From the NCBI GenBank assembly GCA_903898475.1, contig CAIUFU010000062.1, positions 1 through 7,475 of the forward strand: a stretch of 7,475 nucleotides of DNA, written 5' to 3'. Each line of letters opens with the position of its first letter. The stretch's first letter is position 1. The notes under the pieces are model-generated. The model was not told the origin of the DNA. It made no database searches and saw nothing but the letters and a program-made list of their open reading frames with translations. A program made the translations under genes and the position numbers. This DNA comes from an uncultured Alphaproteobacteria bacterium. Its GTDB lineage: Bacteria; Pseudomonadota; Alphaproteobacteria; Rickettsiales; UBA1997. This document shows positions 1 through 5,667 of this stretch, piece after piece.

Positions 1-297
1 CAGTTCCAGTGTGGCTGATCATCCTCTAAGACCAGCTACGGATCATTGCCTTGGTAAGCCATTACCTTACCAACTAGCTAATCCGACAGAGGCTCATCCA
101 ACAGCGATAAATCTTTCCCGATAAATCGGTAATATATGGCATTAGCTTTGGTTTCCCAAAGTTATTCCTTACTGCTGGGGAGATTCCTCTGCATTCCTCA
201 CCCGTTTGCCACTAATGTATTGCTACATCCGTTCGACTTGCATGTGTTAAGCATACCGCCAGCGTTCGTTCTGAGCCAGGATCAAACTCTCAAGTTT
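1..297 (-). rRNA. rrs: 16S ribosomal RNA, 5' part (partial, runs off left edge)
   Basis: Read on the minus strand, this is the first ~300 nt of small-subunit rRNA. It contains AGAGTTTGATCCTGGCTCAG (the classic 27F site), AACGAACGCTGGCGG, AACACATGCAAGTCGAACG, and near the window edge GATCAGCCACACTGGAACTG. The mature 5' end is placed at about 297 by aligning AAACTTGAGAGTTTGATC with the E. coli AAATTGAAGAGTTTGATC start. The sequence shows alphaproteobacterial features (GGTATGCTTAACACATGC) and Rickettsiales-like traits: a short V1, AAAGATTTATCGCTG in V2, and ACTGGAACTG in place of the usual ACTGGGACTG. The rest of the gene lies left of the window, so whether 23S and 5S follow, or are split off as in Rickettsia, cannot be seen. 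The rRNA identity is certain; the taxonomic placement comes from remembered signatures. Confidence 0.98.
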
Positions 298-326
298 GAG
301 AATTTGTTCTGACTTTTGCTCAAACT
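293..326 (-). other. Inverted repeat spanning the 16S mature 5' end
   Basis: An exact 8-bp inverted repeat, AGTTTGAG (293-300) and CTCAAACT (319-326), is separated by 18 nt. In the minus-strand transcript the leader copy could pair with bases that straddle the predicted first nucleotides of mature 16S. It could be a precursor helix that is opened or cut during maturation. Part of the same sequence (CTCAAGTTTGAG, 289-300) is itself a near palindrome, so alternative pairings are possible. The repeat is seen directly; its role is inferred. Confidence 0.4.
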
Positions 327-357
327 AAATCTGACATAAATGCGAGACCTAATAAGA

Positions 358-378
358 GATAGTCCAAATAGGACTATC
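358..378 (-). other. Leader hairpin upstream of 16S
   Basis: A perfect 8-bp stem, GATAGTCC and GGACTATC, with a 5-nt loop lies in the pre-rRNA leader about 60 nt before the mature 16S end and downstream of both candidate promoters. Its position fits a leader processing or antitermination hairpin (boxB-like). I found no convincing boxA (GCTCTTTAACA-like) next to it, so antitermination is only a possibility. No T-run follows on the minus strand, so it is not an intrinsic terminator. Confidence 0.5.
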
Positions 379-418
379 GCCTTTGTTTCTCTCAAAAATT
401 GTTACTTTTTTTGCTAAA

Positions 419-447
419 AGTATAAACGCGACTATTCACGATGTAAA
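419..447 (-). promoter_or_regulatory. Candidate proximal rRNA promoter (P2)
   Basis: On the minus strand TTTACA (442-447) and TATACT (419-424) are separated by exactly 17 bp, each matching the sigma-70 consensus at five of six positions. Transcription would start near 412, giving a 16S leader of about 115 nt. It is the best-matching promoter in the leader region and points toward 16S. A second candidate lies about 150 bp upstream, so this may be the inner member of a tandem pair. Consensus match and position support it; activity is inferred. Confidence 0.6.
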
Positions 448-567
448 AACAACTACTAACGATTTGAAGAAAAGAGATAACCGAGTCGTCGAAGAATCGA
501 AGACTGGGAAGACAACTTAAAATAAATCAGAAAGAAACTTCGAAAAGAAATCCCGAAGGAGCGGAGC

Positions 568-595
568 AATTTACGAATCACTTCTGAGTTGTCAA
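568..595 (-). promoter_or_regulatory. Candidate distal rRNA promoter (P1)
   Basis: On the minus strand a perfect -35, TTGACA (590-595), is followed after 16 bp by TAAATT (568-573), a four-of-six -10. A GC-rich stretch (GCTCCGCTCC) comes directly after, where the discriminator and start site (about 561) would lie; GC-rich discriminators are typical of rRNA promoters under stringent control. A tiny UCC-UUCG-GGA tetraloop hairpin (551-560) would be at the very start of the transcript. The site lies 28 bp past the holA stop codon. The -35 is strong and the -10 mediocre. Confidence 0.55.
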
Positions 596-623
596 GCAGA
601 GTTATCAAAAAATCTTAAATAAA

Positions 624-1649
624 TTATTTTGTCCTCAATGAAGACTGGACGAAGTCAATAAACACAAGCTTTGCGGGTAAAGCACCGGTTTTGATTTTTA
701 TCTCTAAATCAGCCAGGGACTGTAAGTTTTTTATTAAAAACTTCAAAGAAAGTGTCTTCAAATGTTTGCGAAATTCGATTTCAGTTTTGAAAAAAAGACG
801 TTGCGACTTCACAACTTCTTCGAAATCTGCGTTTTGTGACTCGATCTCAGCCTTAGAGTGGTAAAGCTTTTGGAGGTAGTTTGAGAGGAAGCGAATTAGT
901 GTAATTGCTTCAAAACCATCCTTAAAAAGTCGCTCTGCTTGTAGTAGTGCAACGTCGAATTTTTGTGCAGCAAAATTCATCACAAATTCATTGCTCGAAC
1001 TCTCAGCTTCAGATGCTGTCAGCTTGGCTACAAGCTCTATCGATAATTCCTTAGAATCACCTAAAAAAAGCATGATTTTTTCGAGTTCTGACAAGATGAT
1101 TTGACGGTTTTTTCCGAATTTTTCTAACAGAAGGTCAAGCACTTGAGGGCTTGATTTTACTTGTTTGGCGGCCAATTGATTTGCAATAAAATTTCTAATT
1201 GTACACTCATCATCTTCGTAACAAGCAATCACTGCGAAGTTTAAATTATCTTCGGCGGCCTTACGTAACACTGATGCTTTGTCGAGATCGCCTGCGTGAA
1301 TTAAAATAAAATTATCACTTTTTTTTGCGTAATCGCGATCTTCAAAAAGAATTTTAAGTGCCGCGCCGGCAGCAATATCAGCATTCTTCACCAAAATTAA
1401 TTTTCTTCCGCCGAGCATTGAAAAAGAAAAAAATTCATCAGATAAAATTCCCTTATCTTCGGCGAGCCTCTCCTTGCTTAGGTTGGCGACCATGAATGGA
1501 TCGGATAAATCGGGAGAAATTTTTTTGGCAATTAAATCAAAGCGATAATCAACAACGGAAGTTTCTGGTCCGAAGATCAAACAACCGGCAATTTTCTCTT
1601 GAGCAATTTTCTGAATGTAGAAATCAATTTGGGCGTTAGCGATTTTCAT
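624..1649 (-). CDS. holA: DNA polymerase III subunit delta
   Basis: The protein has 341 aa, the usual length for the family. HolA is the clamp-loader subunit that opens the beta sliding clamp during DNA replication in the cytoplasm. Family marks I recognise: the N-terminal CLIFGPETSVV strand-loop (residues 23-33), FSMLGGRKLILVKNA (76-90), HAGDLDKASVLRK (118-130), the AVIACYEDD segment (139-147), the TASEAESS linker (211-218), and the C-terminal collar helices ending DLEIKIKTG (314-322). It is AAA+-like but, as expected for delta, lacks a proper Walker A motif. The ATG at 1647-1649 gives the normal N-terminus, although no Shine-Dalgarno precedes it. It diverges from the tonB operon and lies upstream of 16S in the same direction; no clear terminator follows it, so read-through into the rRNA leader is possible. 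Codon use is clearly more AT-rich than in the iron operon. Confidence 0.93.
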   Translation of the reverse strand: MKIANAQIDFYIQKIAQEKIAGCLIFGPETSVVDYRFDLIAKKISPDLSDPFMVANLSKERLAEDKGILSDEFFSFSMLGGRKLILVKNADIAAGAALKILFEDRDYAKKSDNFILIHAGDLDKASVLRKAAEDNLNFAVIACYEDDECTIRNFIANQLAAKQVKSSPQVLDLLLEKFGKNRQIILSELEKIMLFLGDSKELSIELVAKLTASEAESSSNEFVMNFAAQKFDVALLQAERLFKDGFEAITLIRFLSNYLQKLYHSKAEIESQNADFEEVVKSQRLFFKTEIEFRKHLKTLSLKFLIKNLQSLADLEIKIKTGALPAKLVFIDFVQSSLRTK

Positions 1650-1720
1650 TTATAATATGATTAATGGGTGAATGCGAAGAAGTATTGAATTTGGGTCACG
1701 AAAAAAAATTACTCAAAGCA

Positions 1721-1749
1721 ATTATATATATGTCGAGATTTTTGACTTT
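1721..1749 (-). promoter_or_regulatory. Possible holA promoter
   Basis: On the minus strand a perfect -10 hexamer, TATAAT (1721-1726), lies about 70 bp before the holA start within an alternating TA stretch. At 17-bp spacing the -35 would be AAAGTC (1744-1749), a poor match, so only the -10 is persuasive. In such AT-rich DNA a TATAAT by chance is common. It is the best candidate in the 181-bp divergent region, and its 5' UTR would be about 65 nt. Confidence 0.4.
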
Positions 1750-1773
1750 TTGTAAATCAGTGAAAATTTGATA

Positions 1774-1802
1774 TTGACTATCAATTTCGTAAAATGATTA
1801 AT
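1774..1802 (+). promoter_or_regulatory. Promoter of the tonB-exbBD-receptor operon
   Basis: TTGACT (1774-1779, five of six) and ATTAAT (1797-1802, four of six) are separated by 17 bp. Transcription would start near 1809. The -10 lies inside the Fur box, the normal arrangement for iron-repressed promoters. A start near 1809 would leave the ATG at 1801 outside the message and supports translation from 1831 with a leader of about 20 nt. Confidence 0.6.
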
Positions 1803-1815
1803 GAGAATCATTGTC
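1797..1815 (+). promoter_or_regulatory. Fur box (iron-responsive operator)
   Basis: ATTAATGAGAATCATTGTC matches the classical 19-bp Fur consensus GATAATGATAATCATTATC at 15 of 19 positions. The core is an exact palindrome, AATGA-GAA-TCATT. It overlaps the predicted -10 of the iron-uptake operon, so Fe2+-Fur would block RNA polymerase when iron is plentiful. A degenerate inverted resemblance lies upstream: 1774-1790 matches the reverse complement of 1801-1817 at 12 of 17 positions, which might be a second weak site. In many alphaproteobacteria Irr or RirA has replaced Fur; this site argues that a Fur-type regulator is present here. Confidence 0.8.
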
Positions 1816-1830
1816 AAAAATCTCAATTTT

Positions 1831-2457
1831 ATGAAGTCGCAAATTTTCACTCAGCGCAATGCGCATCTATTTTCTTTTGCTGCCGCAGCTTTGGTGCATG
1901 GCGCAATCGCGGGCTGGGCTTTAATGCCGTCAAAGCCGACAGTAATTAATCAACAAGCAATCCAAGTAAGTTTTGTTGCGCCATCTTCTTCTGACAAAAA
2001 AAGTTCAAACGCGGTTCACAAACAAGTTGTGCAAAATGTTGTTACCGACAATGCCATCAAACAAAAAAGCAGCGACAAATCACAAAAAGCTGAAACCAAA
2101 AATGACAAACAAAATTTAGCGCAAAAGAAAACTTCAGGACGTGAAGATCCAAACGCCATTGCCACAAAAGCTGCCGAGACCGATCCGGTTTTCAACGCCG
2201 CTTACCTAAACAACCCAGCGCCAGAATATCCAGCAGCTGCAAAGCGCAACGGCATTCAAGGCAAAGTGTTGGTTAACGTTTTGGTTAAAGCTGATGGCAC
2301 TCCGGCATCAGTGCAAATTTCTCGCTCAAGCGGCTCAAACCATTTGGACAACGCGGCGGTTGAGGCAGTAAGTCAGTGGAAATTTTTGCCAGCGCGTCGC
2401 AGTGGTGTTTCAGTGCAAGCCAGCGTGATTGTGCCAGTAGAATTCAAAATTATTTAA
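1831..2457 (+). CDS. tonB: TonB, energy-transducing periplasmic protein
   Basis: From the ATG at 1831 the protein has 208 aa. TonB couples the proton-motive force harvested by ExbB-ExbD to outer-membrane receptors. Visible parts: a short cytoplasmic end; one N-terminal membrane anchor (about 12-32) with a histidine in the helix (H23), as in TonB; a long hydrophilic linker (about 50-115) rich in Lys, Ser, Gln and Asn but poor in Pro; and a C-terminal TonB domain (about 126-206) with PEYPAAAKRNGIQGKV, the RSSGS loop, LDNAAVEAV and WKFLPA. An in-frame ATG at 1801 would add ten residues, but it lies within the Fur box and probably upstream of the transcription start, so 1831 is preferred despite lacking a clear Shine-Dalgarno. 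It is the first gene of a five-gene operon, with exbB 9 bp downstream. Confidence 0.92.
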   Translation: MKSQIFTQRNAHLFSFAAAALVHGAIAGWALMPSKPTVINQQAIQVSFVAPSSSDKKSSNAVHKQVVQNVVTDNAIKQKSSDKSQKAETKNDKQNLAQKKTSGREDPNAIATKAAETDPVFNAAYLNNPAPEYPAAAKRNGIQGKVLVNVLVKADGTPASVQISRSSGSNHLDNAAVEAVSQWKFLPARRSGVSVQASVIVPVEFKII

Positions 2458-2466
2458 GGATTAAAA

Positions 2467-3114
2467 ATGAACTTCGGACAAGTTTTTGCTCAAGGAAATA
2501 CCGTTCTCATCGCAGTATTTTTGCTGTTACTCTTAATGTCATTCGCCAGCTGGTACATTATTTTTTGGAAAGGATTAAAGCTGCGTCGCGAATACCAAGC
2601 TTACCAAAAATTTTCTCAAACCTACGCCAACATCAAAGACTGGCCAGCTCGCACAGAGTTCCAAAATGTTGAGGGCAGCGCTAATTTTTTGCTCGAAGAA
2701 GTAAAAAAATTGCAAAGCATCCTGCCAAAATATAACACCCACGAAGCCAAAAAAGAAATTCTCACCATGCATTTGCTGCAAGCCCTCGATGGCATTCGTA
2801 TCAATTTAGACAAGGGTTTAACGGTGCTTGCCTCAATTGGCAGTTCATCACCTTTCATCGGATTGTTCGGCACAGTTTGGGGAATTTACGGCGCACTTGA
2901 AAGCATCGCCGCCCAAGGAAACGCAGGCCTTTCAGTGGTTGCCGGCCCAATGGGCGAAGCCTTAATTGCTACCGCGATCGGACTTTTTGCCGCAATCCCA
3001 GCAGTTTTGGCCTACAACAGTTTTGTTCGCCTTAATCGTCTGTTGATTCAAAATCTGCGTCACGTTGCAGAGCAAATGACGGTGTATCTTTCAAACGAAA
3101 CTCAAAAACATTAG
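2467..3114 (+). CDS. exbB: ExbB, proton-channel subunit of the TonB motor
   Basis: This 215-aa inner-membrane protein belongs to the MotA/TolQ/ExbB family. ExbB forms the pentameric channel around ExbD that uses proton flow to drive TonB. Three membrane segments are visible: about 12-34, about 118-142 (with GSSSPFIGLFGTVWGI) and about 160-184 (GPMGEALIATAIGLFAAI), with a large cytoplasmic loop between the first two. The second and third carry the family signature. The start is set by a clear Shine-Dalgarno, AAGGA (2456-2460), six bases before the ATG and overlapping the tonB stop. TolQ is the main alternative, but adjacent tonB and a siderophore receptor, and absence of tolA, tolB and pal, favour ExbB. 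Confidence 0.92.
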   Translation: MNFGQVFAQGNTVLIAVFLLLLLMSFASWYIIFWKGLKLRREYQAYQKFSQTYANIKDWPARTEFQNVEGSANFLLEEVKKLQSILPKYNTHEAKKEILTMHLLQALDGIRINLDKGLTVLASIGSSSPFIGLFGTVWGIYGALESIAAQGNAGLSVVAGPMGEALIATAIGLFAAIPAVLAYNSFVRLNRLLIQNLRHVAEQMTVYLSNETQKH

Positions 3115-3118
3115 TCAG

Positions 3119-3526
3119 ATGCAAAGCCCTTTTGATCGCGAAGATTTACAAGCGCCACTCGCCGAGATCAACACCACGCCGCTAGTTGACGTGATGTTGG
3201 TGCTGTTGGTGATTTTCCTCGTCACCGCGCCAATGCTCAACAGCGCCATTAAATTGAACTTACCTGCGGAAAGCGCGGCGCAAATTACCGAGCAAAAAAC
3301 CATCACAATTTCAATTAATGGCTCAGGTCAATACTACGTCGATGACCAGCCTGTCTTGATTGCCGAGCTCGAAAGAAAATTAAGCATCACCGCCAAAGAA
3401 AATCCCAAACAACAAATTCATTTGCGCGCTGATGTGGATGTGAATTACGGAAAAGTCAGCAGTGCACTTGCGATGCTACAGCGCCTTGGATTATCAAATA
3501 TTGGTTTCGTTACGGAACCGAGGTAA
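3119..3526 (+). CDS. exbD: ExbD, TonB motor subunit
   Basis: This 135-aa protein is of the ExbD/TolR family, the usual length. It has a short cytoplasmic end (1-21), one membrane helix (about 22-40, TPLVDVMLVLLVIFLVTAP) and a periplasmic domain (about 45-133). Asp24 lies at the position of the essential protonatable aspartate of E. coli ExbD (Asp25). The motif LAEINTTPLVDVMLVLL is highly typical. The C-terminal domain shows the expected IHLRADVDVNYGKV strand-turn segment (100-113). It starts 4 bp after the exbB stop, so translational coupling is likely; no separate Shine-Dalgarno is apparent. It pairs with ExbB as the stator-rotor complex that energises TonB. Confidence 0.92.
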   Translation: MQSPFDREDLQAPLAEINTTPLVDVMLVLLVIFLVTAPMLNSAIKLNLPAESAAQITEQKTITISINGSGQYYVDDQPVLIAELERKLSITAKENPKQQIHLRADVDVNYGKVSSALAMLQRLGLSNIGFVTEPR

Positions 3527-3555
3527 ATTTTTTTAAAAAAAGCTCTCAAAAGTTT

Positions 3556-5658
3556 ATGAAAATCAACAAAATTTTCCCCTTAGTATTTTTTTTCGCCCTC
3601 TTGTCAAAATCTCTTTGGGCAAAAGAGCTAAAAGCTGAATCGGCAACTCTTCCGAGTGTTGTTGTGGTTGCTACTTCTGATGGCGAAGGAAAGTCCAACG
3701 GCTACAAAGCAGCTAAAAGTTCAAGCTCAATGCGCACCAATACGCCACTGCTTGACACGCCACAATCTGTTTCGGTTGTCACACAAGACCAGATTCGTGA
3801 CCAAAATATTACCAAAATGGAAGAGGCAGCGCGATATGTTCCCGGTGTTAACGTGCAAATGGGCGAGGGTCATCGCGACCAAGTTACAATTCGCGGCATG
3901 ACCAACGGCAGCAGCGGCACAACTTCTAACTTTTTCATCGACGGCGCGCGTGACGACGCCGAATACATTCGTGATTTTTACAACATCGAAAGCATCGAAT
4001 TTTTAAAAGGCCCCAACGCCATGGCTTTTGGTCGTGGCAGTCCGGGTGGAGCAATTAACCGCGTGGCAAAAAGTGCTGATGGCTTGCAAAAACGTCGCTT
4101 GGTTTTAACTGGCGGCTCGTTCGACAACCGTCGCGCCGAGTTTGATGTGGGCGATCGCGTTAACGACAAATTCGCGCTACGTCTTAACTCAATGTACCAA
4201 AAATCAAACAGCTACCGCGACCATGCTGGCTTTGAGCGCTTCGGCTTTAACCCAACCGCCACCGTTGATTTTAACGACGACACTAAATTGCAAGTTGGCT
4301 ACGAACATTTTGACGACCAGCGCATCACCGATCGCGGCATTCCGTCAGTAAACGGCGCGCCTGTAAAAACAAGTTCTGCAACCTTTTTTGGCAACCCCAA
4401 CGAAAATAACGCCACCAGCAAAATCAACTCTTTCTACGGCATCATCACCCACAATTTTGACGCCACGCTGCAGTTAAAAAACAACGCGCGCTACACAAGA
4501 AACAGCAAGTTTTACCAAAACGTAGTTCCGGGTGTTGTCACTGGCAGTAGCCTAAGTCTTTCAGCCTACCAAGACAAAGTTGAGCGCGACACTTTTACCA
4601 ACCAAACTGACTTAACTAAAAAGTTTGAAACGGGCTCACTTGCTCACACCGCTTTGCTTGGCGCTGAAATTACTTCGCAAAATTCTGTTAAAGTTAGAAG
4701 TAGTGGCACCTTCAACGGCAGCAGCACTTTGTCAGTGCCTTTAAGCAGCCCAATTACTTACACCGCGGTTTCTTACGACACTCTTACCGACCACAACAAA
4801 TCTAGCGTGAGTGTGCTTGCGGCTTATTTGCAAGACCAAGTCGAAATCAACAAATATGTGCAACTAACTGCGGGCCTTCGCCTTGATCGCTTCGAGATGA
4901 ATTTTAAAGACTACAAAAATAGTAAAAATTTTGACCGCACCGACGTGATGGTTTCGCCGCGCGCGGGTGTGGTGATTAAGCCACAAAAATCTCTCGCGCT
5001 TTACACAAGCTACGGCGTCACTTACCAGCCAAGCTCGGGCGATCAGTTTAGTAGTTTAACCTCAACTACCTCAACCTTCAAACCAGAAAAAGTTGCCAGC
5101 TACGAAATTGGTGCCAAGTGGGACGCAAGCCCAAAACTTAATTTGTCTGGAGCGCTCTTTCAGCTTGATCGCAGCAACACGCCAACTGCCACCGTTTCGG
5201 GCTACACCGAACTAAGTGGACAATCTCGCACCAAGGGTTTTGAGCTTGCAGCAACTGGAAAAATCACCAACAAATGGCAAACAATTGCCAGCTACGCTTT
5301 TCAAAATGCTGAGGTGATTAAAGCAACCAGAAGCTACGCCGCTGGAAGTAAAGTTGCACTAGTTCCGCACAACAGCTTTGCGCTTTGGAACAAGTACGAC
5401 TTCACCCAAGAGTGGGCCGCTGGTTTAGGTGTGGTTAGCAAGTCGAGTCAGTATGCTGATGCTGCAAATACAGTTAAACTCAAAGGCTTTAGCAGACTTG
5501 ACGGCGCGGCTTACTACAAAATAAACTCGTCTTACCGCGCACAAATAAACGTCGAAAATATTTTAAACCGCAGTTACGTGCAAACCGCGCACAACGCAAC
5601 CAACGCCCTTCCAGGTTCGCCAAGAGCCTTTAATGTGGCGCTGATTGCTGATTTTTAG
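3556..5658 (+). CDS. TonB-dependent siderophore receptor (catecholate, Fiu-like)
   Basis: This 700-aa outer-membrane protein should bind and import a ferric siderophore. Order of parts: a signal peptide (1-22, cut likely after SLWA); a TonB box-like LPSVVVVATSD (32-42); a plug domain (about 60-175); and a 22-stranded barrel to the C-terminal phenylalanine typical of outer-membrane proteins. Plug motifs are DTPQSVSVVTQDQIRDQ (67-83), RYVPGVNV, TIRGM, FFIDGARDDAEYIRDFYN (126-143) and EFLKGPNAMAFGRGSPGGAINRV (148-170). The IDGxRDD...RDxYN and LKGPNAMxFGRGxxGGxINR strings are what I recall from Fiu-type catecholate receptors, but the ligand is inferred. The NVENILNRSYV segment (665-675) is the usual C-terminal signature. 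It follows exbD by 29 bp, without a clear Shine-Dalgarno. Codon use is richer in C-ending codons than in holA. The gene looks intact. Confidence 0.93.
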   Translation: MKINKIFPLVFFFALLSKSLWAKELKAESATLPSVVVVATSDGEGKSNGYKAAKSSSSMRTNTPLLDTPQSVSVVTQDQIRDQNITKMEEAARYVPGVNVQMGEGHRDQVTIRGMTNGSSGTTSNFFIDGARDDAEYIRDFYNIESIEFLKGPNAMAFGRGSPGGAINRVAKSADGLQKRRLVLTGGSFDNRRAEFDVGDRVNDKFALRLNSMYQKSNSYRDHAGFERFGFNPTATVDFNDDTKLQVGYEHFDDQRITDRGIPSVNGAPVKTSSATFFGNPNENNATSKINSFYGIITHNFDATLQLKNNARYTRNSKFYQNVVPGVVTGSSLSLSAYQDKVERDTFTNQTDLTKKFETGSLAHTALLGAEITSQNSVKVRSSGTFNGSSTLSVPLSSPITYTAVSYDTLTDHNKSSVSVLAAYLQDQVEINKYVQLTAGLRLDRFEMNFKDYKNSKNFDRTDVMVSPRAGVVIKPQKSLALYTSYGVTYQPSSGDQFSSLTSTTSTFKPEKVASYEIGAKWDASPKLNLSGALFQLDRSNTPTATVSGYTELSGQSRTKGFELAATGKITNKWQTIASYAFQNAEVIKATRSYAAGSKVALVPHNSFALWNKYDFTQEWAAGLGVVSKSSQYADAANTVKLKGFSRLDGAAYYKINSSYRAQINVENILNRSYVQTAHNATNALPGSPRAFNVALIADF

Positions 5659-5667
5659 AAAATTTCT

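Noticed and set aside
298..412. boxA antitermination site or riboswitch in the 16S leader
   Set aside because: Apart from the hairpin at 358-378 I found no boxA-like sequence and no recognisable riboswitch core.
486..495. GTCGTCGAAG in the rRNA leader, shared with the palindrome at 6971-6980
   Set aside because: A ten-base match without the rest of the unit or its inverted partner. It is too short to call a second copy of the element.
2376..2672. Plus-strand open frame overlapping the tonB end and the exbB start
   Set aside because: It is out of frame with two well-supported genes, with no start signal and no domain. It is a shadow frame.
2467..3526. tolQ-tolR instead of exbB-exbD
   Set aside because: Sequence alone is ambiguous for the family, but the flanking tonB, the siderophore receptor and the Fur box support Exb. 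No tolA, tolB or pal is present.
3528..3541. TTTTTTTAAAAAAA between exbD and the receptor gene as a terminator
   Set aside because: It is a pure AT palindrome without a GC stem. A real terminator is unlikely within this 29-bp gap of an apparent operon.
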